Shown here piece after piece: positions 8,262-16,636 of a stretch of 64,000 nucleotides of DNA. The DNA comes from Duganella sp. Root336D2 (GTDB lineage Bacteria > Pseudomonadota > Gammaproteobacteria > Burkholderiales > Burkholderiaceae_D), in NCBI RefSeq assembly GCF_001425005.1, contig NZ_LMDB01000006.1, forward strand, positions 1,238-65,237, given 5' to 3'. Numbering within the stretch: the first letter of the stretch is position 1; each line of letters begins with the position of its first letter. Below the pieces are notes generated by a model. It had not been told where the DNA came from. It saw nothing but the letters and a program-made list of their open reading frames with translations, and ran no database searches. Made by a program: the position numbers and the translations under genes.

Positions 8262-8468
8262 ATGGCAAAGAAGTTTCCAATCATCCCCTTGCATCCGGAG
8301 CGTGTCTGCTGGGGTTGCGACAAGTATTGTCCCGCTGACAGCCTGGCCTGCGGCAATGGCTCGGAGCGGACCCAGCACCCATCGGAGCTGTTCGGTCCCG
8401 ACTGGATGGAGTGGGAATCGCCGCTCCTCGAACCACAGGACGAAAACAATGTGAAGAAGTCCGCCTGA
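8262..8468 (+). CDS. DUF3079 family small cysteine-rich protein
   Basis: 68 residues matching the DUF3079 pattern: MAKKFPIIPLHPERVCWGC, then DKYCPADSLACGNG, SERTQHP and ELFGPDW. Four cysteines (two in CWGC, then C in KYC and LAC) could bind a metal or cluster. The function is unknown. No ribosome-binding site is present upstream of the ATG, consistent with a leaderless message. The FNR-type box about 42 bases upstream suggests low-oxygen control. Confidence 0.85.
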   Translation: MAKKFPIIPLHPERVCWGCDKYCPADSLACGNGSERTQHPSELFGPDWMEWESPLLEPQDENNVKKSA

Positions 8469-8492
8469 GCGCTATGTGCAGGGTTGGCGCAG

Positions 8493-9758
8493 CTACTTCT
8501 GGCGCAACTTCTCGATTGTGAGCACGGCCTGCTCCGTGTCGTGCGGCGGCTTGAGGAAAAGGCGCAGTCCCTCGAATACCGGCCCGATCAGTCCGGAGTC
8601 CGCCTCCCGGTCAAAGAACGACGACCAGCCGGTAGCCTGGTGCAGGACCTGGCGCGCAGCTTCGCCGAGCAGGATGGGCGGGAAGCTGCTATCGGCCTGT
8701 GCCGGTAAAGTCTGGTCGGCCTGGGCTATGTGGCGAACGGCACCGCTCTCGGCAAGGAAAGCCAGGAAGCGTTTGCGCAGCTGCGGGTTCGGCGATTTCG
8801 CTGGCAGGACCAGGATATCGAGCGGCGCATCTTCATAGGCCGGCATCTCTGGCGAGATAGCGGGAAAGGCGAAGAATCCCATGTCATCGGCTATCGCCTG
8901 CGGGAATTTGGCGGCGACAAAGCTCCCCATCAGCATCATGCCAACCCGATTGCGGTAAATGTAGGGCAGCACGCGTTCGTGCTCCAGGTCCATGGTCGCG
9001 GGCAGGAAGTAGCCTTTGCGCAGCAAGCCACCCCATATGTCGAATACATGGCGTACGCGGGCGTCCGTAAAAGGCACCTCGCCGCGCATGACCTTGCGGT
9101 GAAAATCCAGTCCGTTGAGCCGCAGGTCTAGGTAATCGAACCAGCCTGCCGCCGGCCAGTTTGCCGCGGCGCCCAGGCCGATCGGCGTCACGCCTTCCGC
9201 GGACAAGCGCTCGCAGGTGCGGAGGAATGCGTCCCAGGTCGTTGGCGGCGCGATGCCGAGGCGCTTGAACAGGGATTTGCGGTAGACGAAGCCCCAGGGA
9301 TAGTAGTACAAGGGGAATCCATACACTTCGCCGTCGATGCGGGTGCCGTCAATGGTCGCCGGATGGAAGTTCTTCTTCTTGAGCAGCGCGATGGTTTCGC
9401 TATCGAGCGGTGCCAGGAGCTTGTTTGCGGCCGCATCGCGCAAGCGCTCGCCGGCGTACCAGAACGCCACGTCGACTTTGCCGCTTTTCAGGCGCGTCGT
9501 AAAGTCGCGTTTGTATTGCTCCTGGAGGTAGCCGTTGTGTGCCACCTGGACATCGGGGTTTGCCGACGAGAACTCATTGATGATACGAATCCATGCGGTG
9601 CGCTGTGCGCTGTGGGAAACGATGTAGTCGATTACCAGTTGCTCGCCAGCGGCGCGCGCAGGAAACTGGCATATCAGGCAACAAAGCAGCGCTGTCGCCA
9701 GTACGGATCGGCGACAGGGATCGAACCCGAAAATGGTCGTGGTCGGCGCTACCTGCAT
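8493..9758 (-). CDS. Extracellular solute-binding protein, sugar ABC family 1
   Basis: 421 residues with a signal peptide (SVLATALLCCLICQFPARAAG). The body is a type 1 solute-binding fold: IRIINEFSSANPDVQV, VDVAFWYAGERLRD, GEVYGFPLYYYPWGFVYRK, and TTWDAFLRTCERL in the hinge region. No permease or ATPase gene is nearby. Instead it lies 45 bases downstream of a membrane histidine kinase gene on the same strand, which suggests that it delivers a ligand to the sensor rather than to a transporter. The ligand is probably a carbohydrate, by family. Confidence 0.8.
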   Translation of the reverse strand: MQVAPTTTIFGFDPCRRSVLATALLCCLICQFPARAAGEQLVIDYIVSHSAQRTAWIRIINEFSSANPDVQVAHNGYLQEQYKRDFTTRLKSGKVDVAFWYAGERLRDAAANKLLAPLDSETIALLKKKNFHPATIDGTRIDGEVYGFPLYYYPWGFVYRKSLFKRLGIAPPTTWDAFLRTCERLSAEGVTPIGLGAAANWPAAGWFDYLDLRLNGLDFHRKVMRGEVPFTDARVRHVFDIWGGLLRKGYFLPATMDLEHERVLPYIYRNRVGMMLMGSFVAAKFPQAIADDMGFFAFPAISPEMPAYEDAPLDILVLPAKSPNPQLRKRFLAFLAESGAVRHIAQADQTLPAQADSSFPPILLGEAARQVLHQATGWSSFFDREADSGLIGPVFEGLRLFLKPPHDTEQAVLTIEKLRQK

Positions 9759-9803
9759 TTTGCAAGTTTGTGCTCAAAGCCCCTGCCTGTCAAAGGCCTG
9801 CTG

Positions 9804-11756
9804 TTAAACCCGGAGCGGCAAAGTGAGGATGAAGCTGGTGCCCTGGCCGAGTACGCTTTTCACGTCGATGCGCCCACCGAGCAAGCCATACACGATGTTG
9901 TAGACAATGTTCAGGCCCAGCCCGGAGCCGCCGCGGCCGAGTTTGGTGGTGAAAAATGGGTCATAGATCTTGCCCATGTATTCGGGCGCGATGCCGATAC
10001 CGTTGTCGCGCACCGCAATCGACACGGCGTCGTTGCCGATGGTCTCGGCAGTAATCACGATTTCGCCACTCTGCATGCCTTCGAACGCGTGGATCAGGCC
10101 ATTGTTGACCAGGTTGATGAGGACCTGGCCAAGCGGGCCTGGATAACTGGCCATCGCAATCCCGTCCGGAACGGTATGCGTAACCCGGATGCCGGACTTC
10201 CGGAACGTTGGCATCAGCACCAGCAGGATTTCCGATACCAGTTCGTCCAGCTGGAATTCGCGGCTCTGCGACGTTGCGCGGTCGACCGCGACTTGCTTGA
10301 AGCTGGCCACCAGGTCGACCGCGCGGTGCAGGTTGCGCAGTACGATCTGGCTGCCGTTGTTGACGTCAGCGAGATAGGCGTTGAGTGCGGAGCGCCTGAC
10401 GCCCGATTCAACCGCAGTGGCGAAAGCGCTGGTCTGGTCCAGCAAGGTGCTGACGGCCAGCAAACTGTTGCCGATCGGCGTGTTCAATTCGTGCGCCACC
10501 CCGGCCACCAGCGAACCCAGGGCTGCCAGCTTTTCGCTGCGCACCAGTTCCTCCTGGGCGCGCTGCAGCGTGCCAAGTGAATCGGCGAGCTCACGGTTGG
10601 TGTCGGCAATCTGGCGGGTGCGCACGTTGACCAGGTCTTCAAGTTCGAGTTCGCTGCGTTTGCGGTCCGTGATGTCGGTGGAGACCCCGCCCAAGGCCCA
10701 GATATGGCCAAATTCATCGATCAAAGGGAATTTCTCGGAGATGTAGGTGCGCGGGCCGCCAACGGTGCCGCCCGACGTTTCCTCATGGCTGGAGGCACGG
10801 CCGCTGGCCAGTACTGCGCGATCGGATTGGCGGATAGCATGGGCCATCTGGTGGCTGAACAACATTTCGTCAACGCTGCCGAGCGGCTCCGGCGAGCCTG
10901 GCGGCAGCAGCATGCGGAAACTGTGGTTGACCATCAGGTAGCGGCCGTCGAGGTCCTTCACATAAATCACCGCCGACGACTTCTCGACGATGTTGGTGAG
11001 CAGGGCCTGGCTGCGGCGCAGGGCCGCATCGCGCGCGGCGACGGTGCCAAGCATGGTGTTGAAGGCAGCGGCCAGGCGGCCGACTTCATCATGGCTGGTG
11101 ACCGGCGAGCGCAGGTCAAAACGCTGTTCGCGCGTCACGCGGTCGGCGACCGCGGACAGCGCAAGCAAGGGCTGGGTGACCAGCCGGCGCGAGCCCCAGG
11201 CGTACAGGATGGCGCCGAACGACAGCGCGAGAAGGACCACGCCAAGCACCAGGCCGTACTGGCGCAGGCGTTCCAGCATGGAGGGCAGGTGGTAGTCGGT
11301 GGCCAGGTAACCGACTAGTTCACGCTCGTAGCGGATGGGGGACAACATCGACAATGCGTAGCCATCGAAACTGTGGCCCTGCTGTTCCAGTTCTTGCGAC
11401 CATTCGCATACGGCCGACGGATCCCGGTTGAAATGGGCGAATACGCGTTTGTCGGCGGTGAACAGGCAGGCCCGGGTCAGTTCGGGGCTGCTGCGCAGGG
11501 CTTCGAGCTTACGGGCGGCACTATTGCTGTCGCCGAAGTTCAGGTCGGCATCAAGGTTCAGCGCAAAGAGTTCGCTGCGTACGGTCAGGTCCTGCACGAC
11601 ACGGGGGCGGGCAACCAGCAGGTCGTAGCTGGCCAGTGCAATCAGCGCAACCAGCACTGCCGCAATGGTCGTCAGGACCGATACCAGCAGGAGCTTGCGC
11701 TGCAGTCCTAGATCACGGAAGAAGCCCTGGAAGCTTTTCATCTGCGGTTGGCCCAT
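9804..11756 (-). CDS. Membrane sensor histidine kinase with CHASE8-like, HAMP and PAS domains
   Basis: About 650 residues. The order is: first membrane helix (LLLVSVLTTIAAVLVALIAL), periplasmic region of about 110 residues resembling CHASE8, second helix (LVLGVVLLALSFGAILYAW), HAMP, PAS (about 255-370), coiled coil, dimerisation helix with HELNTPIGN (His near 422), then the ATPase domain with NLVNNGLIHAF, DNGIGI and GRGGSGLGLNIV. Possible starts are GTG 11762, ATG 11756 and ATG 11741; none has a strong ribosome-binding site. No response regulator is adjacent. The next gene encodes a solute-binding protein. Confidence 0.85.
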   Translation of the reverse strand: MGQPQMKSFQGFFRDLGLQRKLLLVSVLTTIAAVLVALIALASYDLLVARPRVVQDLTVRSELFALNLDADLNFGDSNSAARKLEALRSSPELTRACLFTADKRVFAHFNRDPSAVCEWSQELEQQGHSFDGYALSMLSPIRYERELVGYLATDYHLPSMLERLRQYGLVLGVVLLALSFGAILYAWGSRRLVTQPLLALSAVADRVTREQRFDLRSPVTSHDEVGRLAAAFNTMLGTVAARDAALRRSQALLTNIVEKSSAVIYVKDLDGRYLMVNHSFRMLLPPGSPEPLGSVDEMLFSHQMAHAIRQSDRAVLASGRASSHEETSGGTVGGPRTYISEKFPLIDEFGHIWALGGVSTDITDRKRSELELEDLVNVRTRQIADTNRELADSLGTLQRAQEELVRSEKLAALGSLVAGVAHELNTPIGNSLLAVSTLLDQTSAFATAVESGVRRSALNAYLADVNNGSQIVLRNLHRAVDLVASFKQVAVDRATSQSREFQLDELVSEILLVLMPTFRKSGIRVTHTVPDGIAMASYPGPLGQVLINLVNNGLIHAFEGMQSGEIVITAETIGNDAVSIAVRDNGIGIAPEYMGKIYDPFFTTKLGRGGSGLGLNIVYNIVYGLLGGRIDVKSVLGQGTSFILTLPLRV

Positions 11757-11842
11757 TTGCACCGGAGTAACTATCTTAGCTCAAGCGGCAAGGCTGCCAC
11801 AAGCATGCGACATTCCCATGTAATTGTTGCTATGTTTGGCGT

Positions 11843-12475
11843 ATGACAGAAAAGCAAGCTGACAGCGCGAAAGCGCAGCAGGCGCCGCCGCCGGAGCCCG
11901 GCGCGCAGCCGCACTCGGGCGGGCAACCGGCGGCGCGCGGACGGCCGCTGGAGTGGCAGGGGCCGGTGTTCTGGATGTCATGCGGCGTCTTGCTGGCAGG
12001 GCTGGCCGGAGGTGCCGTCGTGCTCGCGCAGCGCGTTGGCATTGAACGGGACCTGATGGCGGTCGCGACGACGCTGCCGCCCCGTGCGGCGCAGGCAATT
12101 CCATCCCCCGCCGCCCCCACGCCCGTAGCCACCGTAGCCAACGTAGCCGCCAGCAGGCCGGGTCCGCCGCCGTTGAGCGATTCATCCACGCGGGACGCTG
12201 CGCCGCGCCAGGCGGCGGCTTTGCCGCGCCCCGGCGGGCGGAGCACCGGCATCGCCGCCAAGCATCCGGCGCGCTACGCGGGTGCCAAGCAGCCTGTTCG
12301 CAAGAAGGCTGCGGTCCGGCGCAAGGCCGCGCCTGAAACGGAAAGGTACCCGGACGTCTTCAAACGCTGCCCGTGGCCCGGCGAGCCCGGCGCGGTGGAG
12401 TGCCGCCGGCACATTTGCAATGGCGCCGAAAGCGAAGGCGCGGCATGCAAGCCTTACCGGCCAAAGCCGCGTTAA
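11843..12475 (+). CDS. Single-pass membrane protein of unknown function, Pro/Ala-rich
   Basis: 210 residues: a Pro/Gln-rich cytoplasmic start, one membrane helix (PVFWMSCGVLLAGLAGGAVVL), then a long Ala/Pro/Arg-rich extracytoplasmic stretch. The C-terminal segment has four cysteines (FKRCPWPG, VECRRHICNG, GAACKPYR) that could form disulfides. No family was recognised. The stop overlaps the convergent DksA-like gene by 4 bases. Confidence 0.55.
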   Translation: MTEKQADSAKAQQAPPPEPGAQPHSGGQPAARGRPLEWQGPVFWMSCGVLLAGLAGGAVVLAQRVGIERDLMAVATTLPPRAAQAIPSPAAPTPVATVANVAASRPGPPPLSDSSTRDAAPRQAAALPRPGGRSTGIAAKHPARYAGAKQPVRKKAAVRRKAAPETERYPDVFKRCPWPGEPGAVECRRHICNGAESEGAACKPYRPKPR

Positions 12476-12732
12476 ACGACAGGAAGCGAGATAAAAGAAC
12501 GCTGCCGCTCCGCGAGCTCCTGGCAGGCGAGGCAGGTCGCTGCGCCAGGCTGCGCATGCATGCGTCCGGCGGAAATGGCGAGCCCGCAGCGCTGGCATTG
12601 GCCAAATGTCCCAGTCGCCAATCGCTCCAGGGCGGCATCGATTGCCGCCGCTTCAGCGGAATCGCGCCCAGCCAGCAGCGCGCGCCGCTGGCGCAGGACG
12701 GCGGTCCAACGGTCGATTTCTTCAGGTAGCAT
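12472..12732 (-). CDS. TraR/DksA-type C4 zinc-finger protein
   Basis: 86 residues: an alpha-helical N-terminal half (LPEEIDRWTAVLRQRRALLAG) and the DksA/TraR zinc finger, CQRCGLAI followed by TCLACQE, with GTFGQC ahead of it. Short DksA-like proteins bind the secondary channel of RNA polymerase and can modulate the response to ppGpp, or act without it as TraR does. It is too short to be DksA itself (about 150). A perfect TTGAC-N4-GTCAA palindrome lies about 68 bases upstream. Confidence 0.85.
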   Translation of the reverse strand: MLPEEIDRWTAVLRQRRALLAGRDSAEAAAIDAALERLATGTFGQCQRCGLAISAGRMHAQPGAATCLACQELAERQRSFISLPVV

Positions 12733-12793
12733 GACTGGTCTCCACTTTTGGGGCCACTTTAACGGGCATCCTGCGCTGCGTCACCAGTGCCGC

Positions 12794-12807
12794 TTGACCT
12801 AAGTCAA
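12794..12807. promoter_or_regulatory. FNR-type palindrome between dksA-like and fixL-like genes
   Basis: TTGACCTAAGTCAA, a perfect dyad outside its 4-base centre (extended by C/G to 12793-12808). It lies 68 bases from the DksA-like start and 106 from the sensor kinase start, so either or both could be targets. A -10 at the class II distance is poor on the minus strand. Confidence 0.5.
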
Positions 12808-12838
12808 GTTTGGATTATTTATTCCCCCGCCCTGGCAT

Positions 12839-12868
12839 TTGTCCAGTTGCCACGTTGGACGCTACAAT
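12839..12868 (+). promoter_or_regulatory. Probable sigma-70 promoter of the fixL-like operon
   Basis: TTGTCC at 12839-12844 and TACAAT at 12863-12868, spaced by 18 bases. The start would be near 12875, placing the upstream FNR-type palindrome at about -74. The kinase then starts at a TTG (12907) with AGGA 6 bases ahead. Confidence 0.45.
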
Positions 12869-12906
12869 CATAGGATGACAGGATTTGACCACCGACAGGA
12901 CCCGCT

Positions 12907-14397
12907 TTGACACATTCAACGATTGCGGAACGCAGCCTGCAGTGGCTGCTGGCATCGGCCACGGACGCGATGCTGATCATCGACAAGGACGGCCAGCTGG
13001 TACTGGTCAACCCGGCGCTGGAAACCCTGTTTGGCTACGGTCCCGGCGAGCTGCTGGGCAAAGCGCTGGAAACGCTGATCCCGGAACGCTTCCGCCACGG
13101 CCACGTGGGCCTGCGGGGCAACTACTTTGAACGCCCGCATCCGCGCGCGATGGGGGCCGGTTTTGAACTGTTCGCCACGCGCAAGGACGGCACCGAGTTT
13201 CCGGTGGAAGTGAGTTTGTCGCCGCTGCAGGACAAAGATACGCAGCCGATGGTGATGGCCACCATCCACGACATCAGCGCCCGCAAAAAGGCCGAACACG
13301 CATTGCAGGAAAGCGAAGCGCGCATGCGCGCGATCTTCGAAACAGCGGTGGACGCGATCATTACGATCGACGAGCAGGGCACCATCGAACGCTTGAATCC
13401 CGCTGCAGAACGCATGTTCGGGTACCCGGAGCCGGAAGTCCGGGGTCGCAACGTCAAGATCCTGATGCCGGAGCCGCACCGCGAGGCGCACGACGGCTAC
13501 CTGCACCACTATATGACCACTGGCGAAAAACGCATCATCGGCAAAGGCCGTGAAGTGCAGGGCTTGCGCCGCGACGGCGGCACTTTCCCGATGGACCTGG
13601 CCGTCACCGAGATGTGGCTGGGCGGGCGCCGCATGTTCACCGGCCTGGTGCGCGACATCACGGAGCGCAAGCACGCTGAAGAAAAGGCGCAGCAACTGCT
13701 GCAGGAGCTGACCAGCGCCAACGAAGAATTGACCAACTTCGCCTACGTCGTCTCGCACGACCTGAAAGCCCCTCTGCGCGGCATCGGCTCGCTGGCCGAC
13801 TGGCTGGCGCACGACTATGCCGACAAGTTCAACGACGAAGGCAAGGAGCATATGCGGCTCCTGATCAACCGCGTGCACCGCATGGGCGCGCTGATCGACG
13901 GCATCCTGCAGTATTCGCGCGTGGGCCGCATCAAAGAGGCGGTGGTGCCGGTGCAGCTCGACCAGCTGGTGGCCGAGGTGATCGATTTGCTGGCCGTGCC
14001 GGCGCATATCAAGGTGAGCGTCATGCCGGGCATGCCGACAGTGAGCGGCGAACCGACCCGCATCCAGCAGTTGTTCCACAACCTGGTGTCGAACGCGGTC
14101 AAATACATGGACAAGCCGGAAGGCGAGATCGAGGTGGGCTGGGCCGACGAAGGCAGCCAGTGGCGCTTCCAGGTCCGCGATAACGGCCCCGGCATCGCCG
14201 AACGGCACTTTGAACGGATTTTCCAGTTATTCCAGACCCTGGCCCCGCGCGACCGTGTTGAAAGCACGGGTGTCGGCCTGGCGCTGGTGAAGAAGATTGT
14301 AGAAATGTACCAGGGCAGGGTGTGGCTGGAGTCCGAGCTTGGCAAGGGCACCACCTTCTATTTCACCTTGCCGAAGAAAAGAAAGAATAACGCATGA
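12907..14397 (+). CDS. FixL-like haem-PAS sensor histidine kinase
   Basis: 496 residues, soluble. The first PAS is about residues 8-125 and the second about 135-255. The second closely follows the FixL haem-PAS: LNPAAERMFGY, VKILMPEPHREAHDGYL, TTGEKRIIGKGREVQG, DGGTFPMDLAVTEM. His195 matches the proximal haem ligand and Arg215 the O2-contacting arginine, with the same 20-residue spacing as His200/Arg220 in Bradyrhizobium FixL. The kinase core has SHDLKAPL (His284), NLVSNAVKYMD, DNGPGIAE and TGVGLALVKKI. The TTG start is supported by AGGA; no in-frame ATG fits the first PAS. It overlaps the next gene by 4 bases and leads a four-gene phosphorelay operon. Confidence 0.9.
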   Translation: MTHSTIAERSLQWLLASATDAMLIIDKDGQLVLVNPALETLFGYGPGELLGKALETLIPERFRHGHVGLRGNYFERPHPRAMGAGFELFATRKDGTEFPVEVSLSPLQDKDTQPMVMATIHDISARKKAEHALQESEARMRAIFETAVDAIITIDEQGTIERLNPAAERMFGYPEPEVRGRNVKILMPEPHREAHDGYLHHYMTTGEKRIIGKGREVQGLRRDGGTFPMDLAVTEMWLGGRRMFTGLVRDITERKHAEEKAQQLLQELTSANEELTNFAYVVSHDLKAPLRGIGSLADWLAHDYADKFNDEGKEHMRLLINRVHRMGALIDGILQYSRVGRIKEAVVPVQLDQLVAEVIDLLAVPAHIKVSVMPGMPTVSGEPTRIQQLFHNLVSNAVKYMDKPEGEIEVGWADEGSQWRFQVRDNGPGIAERHFERIFQLFQTLAPRDRVESTGVGLALVKKIVEMYQGRVWLESELGKGTTFYFTLPKKRKNNA

Positions 14398-14807
14398 ATA
14401 ATACGAGCAAGCCAATCCTGCTGGTTGAAGACGACCAGGTCGACGTGATGACCATCCTGCGCGCGCTGAAGGAAGTCCATGTGGGCAACCGTGTCGAGGC
14501 GATGGAAAACGGCGAGGCTGCGCTGGAATACCTGCGCGATCCGGCCAGCGAACAGCCCTGCATCATCCTGCTGGACCTGAACATGCCGATCATGAACGGA
14601 ATCGAGTTCCTGCAGAACGTCAAGCAGGACCCGCTGCTGCGCCGTATCCCGGTGATCGTCCTGACCACGTCGGAAGAGCAGCAGGACAAGATGCGCAGCT
14701 TCGACCTGGGCGTGGCGGGCTATATGACCAAGCCGGTTGATTACCGCCAGTTTGTCGAAGTGGTGCGTTCGATTAACCTGTACTGGACCATCAGCGAGCT
14801 GCCATGA
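14394..14807 (+). CDS. Single-domain response regulator (Rcp1-like)
   Basis: 137 residues, a lone receiver domain: acidic pair in LLVEDDQVD, phosphoacceptor Asp61 in LLDLNMPIMNGIEFL, then VIVLTTSEEQ and the YMTKPVD lysine. The long loop with EHPC-like spacing before Asp61 is usual for regulators paired with phytochrome- or PAS-type kinases. With no output domain it probably passes phosphate on or acts by protein contact. It overlaps both neighbours by ATGA, so the stoichiometry with the kinase is likely fixed by translational coupling. Confidence 0.9.
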   Translation: MNNTSKPILLVEDDQVDVMTILRALKEVHVGNRVEAMENGEAALEYLRDPASEQPCIILLDLNMPIMNGIEFLQNVKQDPLLRRIPVIVLTTSEEQQDKMRSFDLGVAGYMTKPVDYRQFVEVVRSINLYWTISELP

Positions 14808-15907
14808 ACATGGTAAGGGTCCTTATCGTCGAAGACGATATCGTCGACCGAATCGCCTGCCGCCGCGCTTTCGCGCAGGCGCCGGGCTTCAATTGCGAAC
14901 TGCTTGAAGCGGAAAGCGGCCAGGAAGGGCTGGACATCGCCTTGCGCGAAGGGCCCGACTGCATCCTGCTCGATTACCATTTGCCGGACCTGACCGGGCT
15001 GGAATTCCTGGCCCGCCTGGCGGCCGACCGCGGCGAGCCCCAGCCGAATATCCCGGTGATGATGCTGACCGGCGCCGACAGCGCCACCGTGGCGGCCGAA
15101 GCCATGCGCCGCGGCGCGCGCGACTACCTGGTCAAGGATAGCGACGGCCGTTACCTCGACTTCCTGGCCGGGGCCATCGAGCGCCTGCTGCGCGAACAGC
15201 GCCTGATCGACGAAAAGCAGACGGCCGAACAGGTGCTGCGCCAATCGCAGAAGGAGCTGCGCGAACTGGCGGCGTACCAGGAAAAGCTGAAGGAACACGA
15301 ACGCACGCGAATCGCGCAGGAAATCCACGACGAGCTGGGCGGGCTGCTGACCGGCATCAAGGCGTATATCTCGGTCGCGATAGAACGCGGCGGAGAGCAA
15401 TCGGACCCTTTGCTGAAGGATGCCGCCAAGCTGGCGCAGGATGCCATTGAAACCGTGCGTCGCGTGATCACCGACCTGCGCCCCAGCGTTCTGGACCAGC
15501 TGGGCATCTGGCCGGCGCTGGAATGGTACGCGGAACAGGTGGCGCAGCGCAGCGGCCTGCAATGCAGCTGCAATATCACGCCCGAGGCGCAGGCGCTCGA
15601 ACTGGATGCGGAGCGCAGCACCATGCTGTTCCGCGTAGCGCAGGAAGCGCTGACCAATGTGGTGCGCCATGCCGAAGCAAGCGTGGCGCGCGTCATCGTC
15701 GATACCGACGGCGAGAACGTGGTGCTGCGGGTGGAAGACAACGGCAAAGGCATCGAGAGCGCCGGCTTGTCCGACCGCGAATCCTGGGGCCTGTTCGGCA
15801 TGCACGAGCGCACGCGCCGCTTCGCCGGCGAATTGACTATCGGCGGCAAGGCCGGGCAGGGTACCACCCTGCAGCTGCGCCTGCCTTTGGAGGACAGGAA
15901 TGGGTGA
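14804..15907 (+). CDS. Receiver-histidine kinase hybrid (NarX/HisKA_3 type)
   Basis: 367 residues. A receiver domain comes first (LIVEDDIVD, Asp57 in LLDYHLPDLTG, then YLVKDSD), followed by a coiled coil (about 125-165). A NarX-type dimerisation domain has ARTRIAQEIHDELGG-like sequence around His175, and the ATPase ends with DNGKGIES and GLFGMHERTRRF. Receiver-first kinases of this kind are controlled by phosphorylation of their own receiver, so the preceding kinase and single-domain regulator may feed it. The partner is almost certainly the LuxR-type regulator encoded 8 bases into its 3' end. Confidence 0.9.
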   Translation: MNMVRVLIVEDDIVDRIACRRAFAQAPGFNCELLEAESGQEGLDIALREGPDCILLDYHLPDLTGLEFLARLAADRGEPQPNIPVMMLTGADSATVAAEAMRRGARDYLVKDSDGRYLDFLAGAIERLLREQRLIDEKQTAEQVLRQSQKELRELAAYQEKLKEHERTRIAQEIHDELGGLLTGIKAYISVAIERGGEQSDPLLKDAAKLAQDAIETVRRVITDLRPSVLDQLGIWPALEWYAEQVAQRSGLQCSCNITPEAQALELDAERSTMLFRVAQEALTNVVRHAEASVARVIVDTDGENVVLRVEDNGKGIESAGLSDRESWGLFGMHERTRRFAGELTIGGKAGQGTTLQLRLPLEDRNG

Positions 15908-16535
15908 CAAGATCACCGTTTTGCTGGTTGACGACCATGCGATCGCACGCAATGGCGTGCGCCTGATGCTGGGTACGGCGCCGGACATCAGCGTGGAAGG
16001 CGAAGCCGGCAATGCAGTGGAAGCGATGCAGCGCGTGGGTGAACGCAGTTTCGACGTGGCGCTGGTGGACATCAAGATGCCGGGCAAGAATGGCCTGGAC
16101 CTGCTCAAAACGCTGCGCGGCGAATGCCCGCGCATGGCGGTGCTGGTCCTGAGCACCTATTCGGAGGAGATTTACGCGGTGCGGGCGCTGAAGTCGGGCG
16201 CTTCGGGCTACCTGACCAAGGATGCCCCGACCTCGACGCTGATCGAGGCGGTGCGCAAGGCGGCATCCGGCGGCAAACATGTCAGTCCGGCATTGCTTGA
16301 GAAATTGGCAACCCTGGTGGGCGGCGGCCCAAGCGGCGACCATGAGGAGCTGTCGAACCGCGAGCTGGAAGTTTTCAAGCTGATTGCCCAGGGCGAGTCG
16401 CTGGTGCGCATCGGGGAAAAACTACACCTCAGTCCTAACACCGTGACAACCTATCGCAGCCGCATCCTCGAGAAATTGGGCATGTCCAGCAATGCTGAGC
16501 TGACCCGCTATGCCCTCGAGCATGGCTTGATCTGA
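15900..16535 (+). CDS. NarL/FixJ-family response regulator
   Basis: 211 residues: receiver (LLVDDHAIARNG, Asp57 in LVDIKMPGKNG, YLTKDA) and a C-terminal LuxR-type helix-turn-helix (LSNRELEVFKLIAQGESL, LHLSPNTVTTYRSRILEKL). It is the DNA-binding output of the phosphorelay. It overlaps the hybrid kinase gene by 8 bases. The following gene is an fnr homologue about 100 bases on, a natural candidate target, as in FixJ control of fixK. Confidence 0.9.
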   Translation: MGDKITVLLVDDHAIARNGVRLMLGTAPDISVEGEAGNAVEAMQRVGERSFDVALVDIKMPGKNGLDLLKTLRGECPRMAVLVLSTYSEEIYAVRALKSGASGYLTKDAPTSTLIEAVRKAASGGKHVSPALLEKLATLVGGGPSGDHEELSNRELEVFKLIAQGESLVRIGEKLHLSPNTVTTYRSRILEKLGMSSNAELTRYALEHGLI

Positions 16536-16636
16536 TGCGCTGTAGGGGAAGCACTACGGCAACTACACAGGAAGCTTGATACCGGGAAATGGTGCGGGGC
16601 GCGATACTCCTTACATCGAAAACAAGGAGCAGCATC

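Noticed and set aside
12916-16156. Long open frames on the minus strand (about 430 and 470 codons) opposite the sensor kinase and relay genes
   Set aside because: They are antisense shadows produced by high GC at third codon positions; the plus-strand proteins have complete domains and the shadows resemble nothing.
16578-16592. TTGATACCGGGAAA as an FNR autoregulation site ahead of fnr
   Set aside because: The right half does not match; a single half site is expected by chance.
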